From positions 496,001-560,000 of the forward strand of contig NZ_SMFZ01000001.1 of NCBI RefSeq assembly GCF_004339565.1: 64,000 bases of DNA, written 5' to 3'. The position numbers and the translations under genes are program-made. Positions 8,634 to 17,119 of the stretch are shown here, piece after piece (positions within the stretch are counted from its first letter, which is position 1; every line of letters starts with the position of its first letter). Origin of the DNA: Pseudonocardia endophytica. GTDB lineage: Bacteria > Actinomycetota > Actinomycetes > Mycobacteriales > Pseudonocardiaceae. The notes below the pieces were generated by a model. The model did not search any database. It saw nothing but the letters and a program-made list of their open reading frames with translations, and was not told the DNA's origin.

Positions 8634-8825
8634 GGCGATACGATCTCATTCTGATCGTCGGAGGTGCGGACCCACTCGGCGCACGCCTGCTGACTGGATC
8701 GGTGGCGCCCGGGGGCCCGGGTGGTAACGCCGCCTGTGCGGGCCCTCCTCGCTCTTGTTGTCGAGTCGGGGTAGGGCACCCGTCCGATCTCCTCCCCGTC
8801 CTCGATGCCGCCACGGCCCGTGCGG

Positions 8826-9152
8826 TCAGCTCGTGGTGTTGTCGCGGCGGGCGATCGGCGCTCCGGCCAGGTCCTCCTCGTTGCAGAGCAACTTCAGCTC
8901 GTAGTAGCTCGCGTCCGGGCCGTCGTCGTAGTCGAGGTGGACAGCGATCACGTCGACCGGCTCTCCCAACCAGTCCTGCGTGTCACGCAGCCAGCGCGCA
9001 GCCCGTTCCAAGGCCGTGGGCAGGTCGTTGTCGCAGAACTGGACCGGACGGAACGGGACCTCCCCGACCGCGTCGCGGCGATCGGCAGGGCGGGGCAGGT
9101 CCGCGGCCAGCCCCGAGTCGTCGAGATCAAGCGCTACCGGGTTCTCACTCAC
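8826..9152 (-). CDS. Small acidic protein of unknown function
   Basis: 108 aa if started at GTG 9152, which follows an AGGAGG sequence about 15 nt upstream; a longer frame extends to 9377 but its first 75 residues have the composition of non-coding translation (Ser/Arg/Cys rich). The mature part is acidic and has a coherent helix-strand character: LPTALERAARWLRDTQDWL, VDVIAVHLDYDDG, SYYELKLLCNEEDLAG. I do not recognise the family. It stands alone between a cold-shock-like gene and a zinc-ribbon gene. Confidence 0.5.
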   Translation of the reverse strand: MSENPVALDLDDSGLAADLPRPADRRDAVGEVPFRPVQFCDNDLPTALERAARWLRDTQDWLGEPVDVIAVHLDYDDGPDASYYELKLLCNEEDLAGAPIARRDNTTS

Positions 9153-9653
9153 CCGACCAGGATCTCGCCTCCTGCTCAGGGATGCAGCACTGCCCCCTGC
9201 CGGACGTGCGATCTCACGGTCCGGCGCGACCGAGGAAGGGTCTTGACACCACCCGCAGTGACCGGATACTTCTGTGCGCCACAAGAGAGGGCAGTCGTGA
9301 ACGCCACAGGGACGGCGACCGGATCGAGACGAGCCGGAGGGTGATCTATCAGAACAGCCTTCGAACATCTGGATCATTGACGAGACGACAGTCCGAAGAC
9401 GGGGCCCGGCCGACTACGCTGGGCCCCGTCATTACGTCCACGGTCGCCCCCGCCCCCTGGGGTAGGGTCGTCGCTGCGGTCAGCACCGAACCTGTCGGAA
9501 AGTCCGTGGGACCACCGAGCGTTGCCGCCGGTGTGCAGCGGGCTCCGATCCGAGAGAGTTGTCACCTGCACTGAACGCTTGTCTGCGCAGGAGTAGACGG
9601 CATGCCGGACAGAGTCTCGGCCTCGGCTGCCCGGACGGAAGGACGGCACCTCG

Positions 9654-9863
9654 ATGCCCAACATCGAACGCTGCGGCAGATGCGGTCGAGTTGTCGACTC
9701 CGACTCGGCCGCGTACGGCAACTGGCAGACGGATGAGGGTGAGACCGTATGTCCCGGATGCCTCACCCCGTCCGACCATCAAGACGGCGAGAGTGCCCTG
9801 CTGACCGAGGGCAAAGACGACGCAATTCTTCGCCGTCTCGATCCCGATAACGACGACGGCTGA
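9654..9863 (+). CDS. Small zinc-ribbon protein, unknown function
   Basis: 69 aa. Two CxxC knuckles (Cys7/Cys10 and Cys33/Cys36) spaced 22 residues apart can hold one zinc ion; the rest is short, acidic and ends in DPDNDDG. A GGAAGG ribosome binding site lies about 12 nt before the ATG. Proteins of this size and pattern are common in actinobacteria without assigned role. The surrounding 9378-9653 and 9864-10037 carry no other gene I can support. Confidence 0.55.
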   Translation: MPNIERCGRCGRVVDSDSAAYGNWQTDEGETVCPGCLTPSDHQDGESALLTEGKDDAILRRLDPDNDDG

Positions 9864-10037
9864 TCCGACTCTTGCGGGTCCGGTAGTACCGGACCACGAG
9901 AACCTGGGACTCGGTTGCCGGGCTGATCGTAGCCACCATGGCTCGGCTGGCCACGATCCCGACCCCCGCACGGGATATCGCCCGCATATCGAAAAACGGA
10001 TACGCGCCGGCAACAGCGGACTCGTTTGACTCCCCGC

Positions 10038-11012
10038 ATGACCGATCGCGAACCGGACGGCGCCGCCCGGCGTGCGGCGCATTGCGTGGCTCCGGACCGT
10101 CGGCCGTGCGCCACTCCACCCGACCGCGTCCGCACGCAGCCGATCGCGGTCGGCCGTCGCCGAGTAGGACCTGTGCCGGCCCCGCGCAGCCCGGCCCCGC
10201 CCCGACAACGAGGACCGGACCCGGCACTGCGCCGCCCGGCCTCCCCCACCCCGGGCAGACAGGCCGCGCCGGCACGGCACGGTCCGGTCGCGCCCGCACC
10301 GCACAGATGGCCGGCCCGACACGGTCAGCACGTCCCGCCCCGGCAGGTGCGGCCCGTCGCGCAGGCGCTCCCCGCGGGGCGCCCGAACCGCCGGCTGTCG
10401 GCGCGGCGGGCCCGGACGGCGCTGCTCGCGGCGGTCGCAGCCGTCGTCGTCGCGCTGCTGGTGGCACTGATCCCACACCTCTCCCCGGTGACGGAGAGCG
10501 GCGGGCCGGCCGACCGGGCCGCCCCGGCGCCGAGGACGGCGGCAGGTGGTGCTGCTCTGCCCGGCGTGGCCGACGGCGTCGTGACCGGCAGCGTCGGTGT
10601 GTCCGACGACGTGCCGGCCGTGACCGGGCTGGATCCCGACCTGCGCTCGGCGCTCCGCCGGGCGGCAACGGACGCGGCGCGCAGCGGGGTCACGGTCCGC
10701 GTGACCAGCGGCTGGCGCTCCGCCCGCTACCAGGAGCAGTTGCTCGAGGAGGCGGTCGCGCGGTACGGCTCGAAGGCCGAGGCCGCGCGGTGGGTCGCCA
10801 CCGCCGACACCTCACTGCACGTCTCCGGCGAGGCCGTCGACATCGGACACTCCGACGCCATCGCCTGGATGTCCCGGCACGGCGACACGTACGGGCTGTG
10901 CCGGATCTACCGCAACGAGCCGTGGCACTACGAGCTGCGCCCCGACGCCGCCGACGACGGCTGCCCGACCCCGTACGCCGATCCGACCCACGACCCGAGG
11001 ATGCAGCCGTGA
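10038..11012 (+). CDS. Membrane-anchored VanY-type D-alanyl-D-alanine carboxypeptidase
   Basis: 324 aa. A Pro/Arg/Ala-rich cytoplasmic tail of about 120 residues precedes one membrane segment (RTALLAAVAAVVVALLVALI). The extracellular part is a VanY/LAS-family zinc peptidase: VTSGWRS, then SLHVSGEAVDIG (HxxGxxxD, His and Asp zinc ligands) and EPWHYEL (catalytic Glu region and zinc-ligand His). It trims terminal D-Ala from peptidoglycan stems. The stop overlaps the next start by 4 bp (GTGA), coupling it to an ABC ATPase and permease. The ATG at 10038 has no good ribosome binding site and the tail is unusual, so a start nearer the membrane segment is possible. Confidence 0.75.
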   Translation: MTDREPDGAARRAAHCVAPDRRPCATPPDRVRTQPIAVGRRRVGPVPAPRSPAPPRQRGPDPALRRPASPTPGRQAAPARHGPVAPAPHRWPARHGQHVPPRQVRPVAQALPAGRPNRRLSARRARTALLAAVAAVVVALLVALIPHLSPVTESGGPADRAAPAPRTAAGGAALPGVADGVVTGSVGVSDDVPAVTGLDPDLRSALRRAATDAARSGVTVRVTSGWRSARYQEQLLEEAVARYGSKAEAARWVATADTSLHVSGEAVDIGHSDAIAWMSRHGDTYGLCRIYRNEPWHYELRPDAADDGCPTPYADPTHDPRMQP

Positions 11013-11713
11013 CCAGCACGTTCCGCTCGCTGTCCGATCCCGACCGGCACACGACGGCCGCCGGTGCGCGGTCGCTCACCCGGACCTACGGCCGGGGCGG
11101 CGGGCAGGTGCACGCCCTGCGCGGCGTGGACCTCGACCTCCCGCGTGGCCGCTTCACCGCGGTCATGGGCGCCAGCGGCTGCGGCAAGTCCACGCTGATG
11201 CACTGCATGGCCGGCCTCGACCGGCCGGACGGCGGCGCGGTCACGGTGGCGGGCACCGATCTCGCCACGCTCGACGACGACGCGCTGTCCGAGTTCCGCC
11301 GGACGCACGTCGGGTTCGTGTTCCAGGCGTTCAACCTGCTCCCGATGCTCACCGCACGGCAGAACATCGTCCTCCCGCTGGAGCTGGGCGGCGCACGGGT
11401 CGACGACGCCCGTGTGGACGAGCTCGCCGACGCGCTCGGTGTGGCCGACCGGCTCGCCCACCGGCCCGCCGAGCTGTCCGGTGGCCAGCAGCAGAGGGTG
11501 GCGATCGCCAGGGCACTGGTCACCGAGCCGGACCTGGTGTTCGCCGACGAGCCGACCGGCAACCTGGACAGCCGCGCGTCAGCGGGTGTGCTGGCGCAGC
11601 TGCGCCGGTCGGCCCACGAGCTCGGCCGGACCGTCGTGATGGTCACCCACGACGGGGACGCGGCAGGCTACGCCGACGGGGTGGTCACGATGCGCGACGG
11701 GCGGATCGTGTGA
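11009..11713 (+). CDS. MacB/LolD-type ABC transporter ATP-binding protein
   Basis: 234 aa. Walker A is GASGCGKST, Q-loop VFQAFNLLP, signature LSGGQQQRVAIARAL, Walker B LVFADEPTGNLD, H-loop VTHD. The EPTGNLD and FQxFNLLP motifs are typical of the LolD/MacB/FtsE-like group that powers FtsX-fold permeases acting on lipids, peptides or the cell envelope rather than nutrient uptake. GTG start at 11009 overlaps the VanY stop. Its own stop overlaps the ATG of the permease by 1 bp, so all three genes are one transcript and coupled in translation. Confidence 0.9.
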   Translation: MTSTFRSLSDPDRHTTAAGARSLTRTYGRGGGQVHALRGVDLDLPRGRFTAVMGASGCGKSTLMHCMAGLDRPDGGAVTVAGTDLATLDDDALSEFRRTHVGFVFQAFNLLPMLTARQNIVLPLELGGARVDDARVDELADALGVADRLAHRPAELSGGQQQRVAIARALVTEPDLVFADEPTGNLDSRASAGVLAQLRRSAHELGRTVVMVTHDGDAAGYADGVVTMRDGRIV

Positions 11714-14184
11714 TGCGCACGGTGGTGCTCGCCTCACTGCGCACCTACGCCCGCCGCTACGTCGCCGCCGGCGTGGCCGTCGCCGTGTCCGTGGCGTTCG
11801 TCGCGGTGGTCGGCGTGCTCGTGTCCGGGGCGCTGGCCGGGATCATGCAGACCGACGGGTCGCCGTTCCGTGCGGCCGACGTCGTCGTCGAGGCCGATCC
11901 GGACGTCCCCCACCGCAGCCCGGCGTGCTGCCCCGAGCTGATGGACCCGGCCGTCGCGATCGGGCTGGTCGACCGCCTCGGGAACGACGCCGGTGCGACG
12001 GGCCGGGTCCAGGTGCCCGCCGAGACCGGCAGCGGGACTCCCCTCGGCACAGGCGACGGCCGGGGCGAGACGACCGTGGGGCCGATCGCCGACGCGCCGG
12101 ACATGCGCTGGCAGAAACTCGTCGCGGGCCGGTTCCCGGCGGGCCCCGGTGAGGCGGTGATGCACGTCTGGGACGCGCAGTCGCAGAAGATCGCGGTCGG
12201 CGACCGCGTCCGGGTCGGCGTCGGTGGTGGCGCAGGCGGTGCAGGCACGACCGACCTCGCCGTCGTCGGGCTCGTGGAGTCGCCGTCCACCTGGACCCAG
12301 GCGTCGCTGTACGTCACGTGGGCGCAGTACGCACAGTGGCGCGGCCACCCGTCGTTCCACGTCGGCGAGATCGCCGTGCGCGGCAACCCCGGGCCGCTCC
12401 CGCCTGGCACCGTCGCGATCCCGGCGATGCGCTACGTCACCGACTCCCTGACCCGGCTCAACAACGGCACCGACGCGTTCGCCGTGATGGGGGTCGTGTT
12501 CACCGGCGCCGCGCTGCTGGTCTCGGCGCTGGTCATCGCGAACACGTTCGCCGTACTGTTCGCCCGGCGCGAGCGCGAGTTCGCGCTGCTGCGCTGCGTC
12601 GGCGCGACCCGTCGCCAGGTGACGGGGTCGGTCCGTCACGAGGCGGCCGCCGTCGGCGCCCTCGCGTCGCTGGCCGGGACGCTGGCCGGTGTCGGGCTCG
12701 GCTACGGGCTGGTCGCCGTCCTCGGCGCCCCGCTGGCTGTGCCCGCGCTGCCGGTGCCGTGGCTCGCGGGCGCGTTCGCGCTGGGCCTGCTGGTCACGCT
12801 CGGCGCGTCATGGCTGCCCACCCGGCTCGTGGTCCGCGTGCACCCGCTGGCGGCCCTGCGCCCGCAACCCGTTCTCGACGCCCGCACCGCCACCGGCCGC
12901 GTCCGGCTCGCCACGGCCGCGCTGCTGCTCGTCGCCGGGCTCGCACTGCTCGCGGCCGCGGTGCTCCGCCACGACCGGGTCCTGATGCTCACGGGTGGCG
13001 CAACGCTGTTCATCGGCGTGCTGCTGGTCGGCCCGCGGCTCGTCCCGCCCCTGGTCCGCGTCGCCGGGACGCTGCTCGGTCCCGGTGCCCGCCCGGCGAC
13101 CCGGAACGCCGTGCGCAACCCGCGCCGGACCGCGACCACCACCGCGGCCCTGATGGTCGGCGTCACGCTGGCCGTCGCCGTGCTCACCGGGATGGCGACG
13201 TGGCGCACCGCGATGGACGACCACCGCGACACCCGCCTCCCGATCGACGCCACGCTCGCCTCGCTGGACCGGCCGCTGCCCGCGGAGCTGCCCGACGAGG
13301 TGCGGAGCATCCCCGGCGTCGAACAGACCCTCGTCGTCGACGGGGCGGTCGCCCGGATCAGCGCGTGGGACGCGCCGATCGCCGTCGTCGCCGCACCCGA
13401 CGCCGGGAAGGTCGCCCGCGACGGCGGCGAGTTCACCCACGTTCAGCCCGGCACGATCGTCCTCGACCACGAGGCGTTCCGCGGCCCACACTCCGAACTG
13501 CGCATCCCACCGGGCGGCCGGGTCACCGTCCGGGCAGGCGACCGACAGGTCGAGCTGACGGTCGTCCGCCTCGGCGGCTGGGGCCGGGCGGGCGTCGTCG
13601 CGCCGCAGACGCTGGCGCAGCTCACCGACACGCCCCGGCCGCACGTCCTCTGGGTCCGCACCGCGGACGACGCCGACCGGCTCCGCCTCACCGGTGCTCT
13701 GAACGACCTGGCCGGCACCGTCGACGCGCAGTTCTCGGACCGCCTGCAGGTGCGCGCCGTCAGCGACCGGCAGCTGGACGTCCTCACCTGGTCGCTGCTG
13801 GCGTTCATCGGGGTCTCGCTGGCCGTCGCCGTGGTCGGGATCGCGAACACGCTCGGCCTGTCCGCGCTCGAACGCGCCCACGAGCACGCCCTACTCAGAG
13901 CGCTCGGGCTCACCCGGCGCGGGTTGCGACGGCTGCTGGCCACCGAGGCCCTGTTACTGGCCGTGGTGGCCACCGCACTCGGCACGGTGCTCGGCATCGG
14001 GTTCGCGTGGGCCGCCTACCGGGCGGTCGTGCGACCGGCGCTCACCGAGGCGGCCATCGTCGTCCCGTGGATGTCGCTGGGCGCCGTCCTGGTCGGCGCC
14101 GTCCTGGTCGGCCCCCTCGCCGCGATCCTGCCGGCCCACCGTGCCGCACGCGTCGCACCCGCAGCAGGGCTGTCGCCGGACTGA
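11713..14184 (+). CDS. FtsX-like ABC transporter permease (two FtsX modules)
   Basis: 823 aa from ATG 11713 (TGATG junction; GTG 11710 would add one residue). A first membrane helix lies near 15-38, followed by a MacB-type extracellular domain of about 210 residues. A first FtsX module starts near 258 (GVVFTGAALLVSALVIANTF), with later helices around 310-365. A middle membrane pair lies near 395-440, then a second periplasmic-type domain, and a final FtsX module from about 690 (LLAFIGVSLAVAVVGIANTL). This ten-helix architecture is typical of actinobacterial permeases linked to antimicrobial or envelope-stress response. Pairing with a VanY peptidase suggests envelope maintenance or antibiotic resistance; the substrate is unknown. 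Confidence 0.88.
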   Translation: MRTVVLASLRTYARRYVAAGVAVAVSVAFVAVVGVLVSGALAGIMQTDGSPFRAADVVVEADPDVPHRSPACCPELMDPAVAIGLVDRLGNDAGATGRVQVPAETGSGTPLGTGDGRGETTVGPIADAPDMRWQKLVAGRFPAGPGEAVMHVWDAQSQKIAVGDRVRVGVGGGAGGAGTTDLAVVGLVESPSTWTQASLYVTWAQYAQWRGHPSFHVGEIAVRGNPGPLPPGTVAIPAMRYVTDSLTRLNNGTDAFAVMGVVFTGAALLVSALVIANTFAVLFARREREFALLRCVGATRRQVTGSVRHEAAAVGALASLAGTLAGVGLGYGLVAVLGAPLAVPALPVPWLAGAFALGLLVTLGASWLPTRLVVRVHPLAALRPQPVLDARTATGRVRLATAALLLVAGLALLAAAVLRHDRVLMLTGGATLFIGVLLVGPRLVPPLVRVAGTLLGPGARPATRNAVRNPRRTATTTAALMVGVTLAVAVLTGMATWRTAMDDHRDTRLPIDATLASLDRPLPAELPDEVRSIPGVEQTLVVDGAVARISAWDAPIAVVAAPDAGKVARDGGEFTHVQPGTIVLDHEAFRGPHSELRIPPGGRVTVRAGDRQVELTVVRLGGWGRAGVVAPQTLAQLTDTPRPHVLWVRTADDADRLRLTGALNDLAGTVDAQFSDRLQVRAVSDRQLDVLTWSLLAFIGVSLAVAVVGIANTLGLSALERAHEHALLRALGLTRRGLRRLLATEALLLAVVATALGTVLGIGFAWAAYRAVVRPALTEAAIVVPWMSLGAVLVGAVLVGPLAAILPAHRAARVAPAAGLSPD

Positions 14185-14295
14185 GTCGGCGCCGAGCAGT
14201 CCTGGGGCTCCGCTCAGTCGCGCTCGGGTGCACCGACCGCTCCTGTCCTGTGGAACGACAGTCCCCCAGGCGCGAACGGGTCGAGGTCGAGCCGC

Positions 14296-14784
14296 TCAGT
14301 TCGTGAGTCGGGCGTTGCGGCTGGTGATGACTGCCACGGGTATGTGTCCTGTCGCGAGGACGAGGGCGGAGACCGCGATCCAGAGATTGCCGAGCCATGC
14401 TGCTGTGGCGAGGAACGTCACGACCGGCAGGATCGCCATCGGGACCGGGATCAGCCACACGCGGTCGTACAGCAGTGAGACCCGGCATCCCCCGACGAGG
14501 TACCGGGTCCATAGCGCGTAGTACGCGACGAGCGCGCCAGCCGCCGGGAGCGCCCACCACCAGACGATGTTCCCTGGTTCTGTGATCGCGGGAACAACCA
14601 GGCACAGCGCTTGCCCCGCACGTTCCAGCCACTCCAGTGCCCGCGGCACGTGAGCGGGGCCCCTCCGGCCGCGGGGCGGGAACCGGAGAAGAAGGAGGTT
14701 GGGGGCGAGCACCGCGATGCTCACGACCAGCCCGAGCGACGAGAACCCCACGATCGAGACGCTACTGAAGGATGCGCCTGCCAC
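14296..14784 (-). CDS. Small integral membrane protein, unknown function
   Basis: 162 aa. Four hydrophobic segments are evident: about 12-33, 56-78, 75-95 and 113-155, separated by short Arg-rich loops such as RFPPRGRRGP. I do not recognise a family or a catalytic motif. It converges on the FtsX gene and is a single gene with no partner on the same strand. The 5' end is set by the first ATG, which encodes a hydrophobic start. Confidence 0.5.
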   Translation of the reverse strand: MAGASFSSVSIVGFSSLGLVVSIAVLAPNLLLLRFPPRGRRGPAHVPRALEWLERAGQALCLVVPAITEPGNIVWWWALPAAGALVAYYALWTRYLVGGCRVSLLYDRVWLIPVPMAILPVVTFLATAAWLGNLWIAVSALVLATGHIPVAVITSRNARLTN

Positions 14785-14906
14785 GACGCCATTGGTGCGG
14801 GTGTCCTCACGGGGAGTGTCAGATCAACGGTGTGACCGGCATTGATCGGACAGACCCGTGCGCCGGACGCCGAGCCGGAGGCAGCGGTGCCGCCCGAGCG
14901 GCGCTG

Positions 14907-15197
14907 TCAGCCCTCCTCGACATGGAACTGAACGCTGTGTGCGGACTTGATGTGATCCCGAGGCACCGCGACGTGAGCGGGGTGGGTGAGGTACTTCCGG
15001 AAGTCGTCTGCGTCAGCGAACTCGCTGACGACGGCGTAGTCGGCGTTCGTCTCACGCTCTCCTAGGTCGGGCCCCTGCCGGGTGCGCAGGGGGAAGTCGA
15101 CCTGGGCCGGTATCCGCGCGACCGCGTCCCGGAACGCCTCGACGTCGGCCGCAGTGGCCGACTCCGCGAACCCGATCGTGAGGCAGTGCACGAGCAT
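14907..15197 (-). CDS. Dabb-family (stress-responsive A/B barrel) protein
   Basis: 96 aa, a single dimeric alpha/beta-barrel domain: MLVHCLTIGF opening strand, the helix VEAFRDAVARIP, then NADYAVVSEFADADDFRKYLTHPAHVAV with the hallmark His-Pro-x-His segment, and a closing VQFHVEE strand. Members bind or transform small hydrophobic or phenolic molecules, some as cyclases. It diverges from the catabolic operon beginning at 15349, sharing the promoter spacer, so it may act on the same compounds. Confidence 0.8.
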   Translation of the reverse strand: MLVHCLTIGFAESATAADVEAFRDAVARIPAQVDFPLRTRQGPDLGERETNADYAVVSEFADADDFRKYLTHPAHVAVPRDHIKSAHSVQFHVEEG

Positions 15198-15283
15198 GAC
15201 GAGACCTCCGACTCTCTGGGTGAACGATGATGGACATCGTGCTCTTGAACAGGCCTATAGGTCAACTATCAAGTTAGCAGCTA

Positions 15284-15313
15284 TTGACACACGGGCCTGG
15301 GGGCTCCTAACTT
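15284..15313 (+). promoter_or_regulatory. Housekeeping-type promoter of the catabolic operon
   Basis: TTGACA at 15284-15289 and TAACTT at 15308-15313 are separated by 18 bp, a good match to a vegetative -35/-10 pair. A start about 7 bp downstream would leave roughly a 30-nt leader carrying GGGAG before ATG 15349. The A/T-rich stretch just upstream (15253-15284) could hold a TetR operator. Confidence 0.55.
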
Positions 15314-15348
15314 CCAGCTCCCGAACCCTTCGACCGGGAGACCCGACA

Positions 15349-16323
15349 ATGAAGCTGGGATGCTCGTTCGCCACGTCGCTGGAGACGCCGGAGCACGTCC
15401 GCATCGCCGAGGAGCTCGGCTACGAGAGAGCGCTCTGCTACGACTCGCCGGCCCTGTACCCGGACGTCTGGATGATCCTCAACCAGGCCGCGGAACGGAC
15501 CGACCGGATCGTGCTCGGGCCCGGGGTGCTGATCCCGAGCCTGCGTCATCCGATGGTCACCGCGGCGGCGATCACCACGCTGGTGTACGCGGCAGGTCCG
15601 GACCGGGTGATGATCGGGGTCGGGAGCGGCTTCACCGGCCGGCTGGCCATGGGCAGGCCGCCGGTGCCGTGGGCCGACGTCAAGCACTACACCGAGATCG
15701 TGCGGGCCCTGCTGCGCGGCGAGCAGGTCGAGTGGGACGGCGCGATCATGCAGCTGATCCAGCCCGACGAGCGCTTCGGCCCGACCCTCCCCGTCACGGT
15801 TGCATGGGGAGTCGCGGGCGAGGGACCGAAAGGCACCCGGGTCGCGAAGGAACTGGGTGCGGAGCTGATGCGGATCACGGCCCCCGAGCCGGACTTCGGC
15901 CCCCAGATGATGATGGTCATCGGCACGGTGCTCGACGAGGGCGAGGACCCGGGCTCCGAGCGCGTGATCGACGCCGCCGGCCACGGCGCCGGGCTGTTCC
16001 TGCACTGGGCAGTCGAACACGGTGTGATCGACGAGCTGCTCGGCGAGGGCGGCCATGTCTGGGCCGCCGCCTACGACCGCATCCCCGAGAACGTCCGGCA
16101 CATCGCGTTGCACGACCGGCACGTCGTGGGTGTCAACGACGTCGACCGCCCGTTCGTGACCGGGGACGTGATCACCACAGCCGGGCTCGCGCTGAGCCGT
16201 GACCAGTGGCGGGACCGGTTCGCCGAGCTCGAGAAGGCCGGCTGCGACTGGGTGCACTTCCAGCCAGCAGGCCACGACATCCCACGCGAGCTCGAGGCGG
16301 TCGCCGCCGCCTACCACCGCTGA
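15349..16323 (+). CDS. LLM-class (luciferase-like) flavin-dependent oxidoreductase
   Basis: 324 aa. A bacterial luciferase-type TIM barrel: MKLGCSF first strand, VRIAEELGYERALCYDS, GPGVLIPSLRHP, VMIGVGSGFTGRLAMG and WGVAGEGPKGTRVAKELGAE. The family uses FMN or F420 for oxygenation or hydride transfer, including Baeyer-Villiger type reactions. It is the first gene of a six-gene operon with acyl-CoA enzymes and a lactonase. That composition fits an early oxidative step that yields a lactone or acid for beta-oxidation-like breakdown. Cofactor cannot be decided from sequence alone. The ATG at 15349 is preceded by GGGAG; earlier in-frame starts run into the promoter. Confidence 0.85.
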   Translation: MKLGCSFATSLETPEHVRIAEELGYERALCYDSPALYPDVWMILNQAAERTDRIVLGPGVLIPSLRHPMVTAAAITTLVYAAGPDRVMIGVGSGFTGRLAMGRPPVPWADVKHYTEIVRALLRGEQVEWDGAIMQLIQPDERFGPTLPVTVAWGVAGEGPKGTRVAKELGAELMRITAPEPDFGPQMMMVIGTVLDEGEDPGSERVIDAAGHGAGLFLHWAVEHGVIDELLGEGGHVWAAAYDRIPENVRHIALHDRHVVGVNDVDRPFVTGDVITTAGLALSRDQWRDRFAELEKAGCDWVHFQPAGHDIPRELEAVAAAYHR

Positions 16324-16345
16324 CGTGAAGGAGAACCCGACCACG

Positions 16346-17119
16346 ATGCCGGACCTGCACTTCCTCGACTGGCGCTCGGACGGCCCGATCGCCACGGTGT
16401 GGCTGGACCGACCGCCGGTCAACGCGACGGACCACCAGCTCTACAGCGAGATCCGCACCTTCTTCCGCAACGTGCCCGAGCACCTTCCCGACGCGCGGGT
16501 CGTGGTGCTGGCGGGCCGCGGGAAGCACTTCTGCGCGGGCAACGATCTCTCCGAGTTCCAGACCCTCGACCCCGACAACGCACCGGAGCGGCTGCAGCTG
16601 GCGCGCGAGGCGTTCTGGGCGATCTACGACTCGCCCTACCCGGTGATCGCGGCGGTCCACGGCGTCGCAGTGGGGTCCGGACTGGCGATCGCCGCCTCGT
16701 GTGACCTCGTCATCGCCGCTGAGGGGGCCAGGTTCGCCACCCCCGAGGTGAATGTCGGAGTCCTGGGTGGCGCGAAGCACCTCTCGCGGCTGGTGCCGGA
16801 GGGGATGGTGCGGTTGATGCACTACACCGGCGATCTCTACACCGCCGAGCAGCTCCTGCCCTACGGCGGCATCGCCGAGATCGTCCCCGAGGATCGTCTG
16901 CTCGAGGCCGCCGGAGACGTCGCGCGCTCGATCGCGCGGCACAGCCCGGTCACGCTCCGGCTCGCGAAGCGCAGCCTCAACGGCATCGAGTACCGGGACC
17001 TCAAGTCCGGCTACGAGTTCGAGCAAGCCCTCACCCGTGAGCTCTCCGGTTACGAGGACTCCAAGGAAGCGGTCAACGCGTTCCTGGAGCGCCGCACGCC
17101 GGTCTACACCGGACGATGA
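16346..17119 (+). CDS. Enoyl-CoA hydratase/isomerase-family protein (crotonase)
   Basis: 257 aa. The crotonase fold is clear: oxyanion-hole segment RGKHFCAGNDL (60-68) and GVAVGSGLAIAASCD (106-120). In rat enoyl-CoA hydratase two glutamates act; here the second is present (PE134 in ATPEVNVG) but the first position is Ala114. A simple two-Glu hydratase mechanism is therefore doubtful, and another crotonase reaction (isomerase, hydrolase, C-C lyase) is possible. A GAAGGAGA ribosome binding site precedes ATG 16346, 22 bp after the previous gene. The stop overlaps the next ATG (ATGA). Confidence 0.87.
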   Translation: MPDLHFLDWRSDGPIATVWLDRPPVNATDHQLYSEIRTFFRNVPEHLPDARVVVLAGRGKHFCAGNDLSEFQTLDPDNAPERLQLAREAFWAIYDSPYPVIAAVHGVAVGSGLAIAASCDLVIAAEGARFATPEVNVGVLGGAKHLSRLVPEGMVRLMHYTGDLYTAEQLLPYGGIAEIVPEDRLLEAAGDVARSIARHSPVTLRLAKRSLNGIEYRDLKSGYEFEQALTRELSGYEDSKEAVNAFLERRTPVYTGR

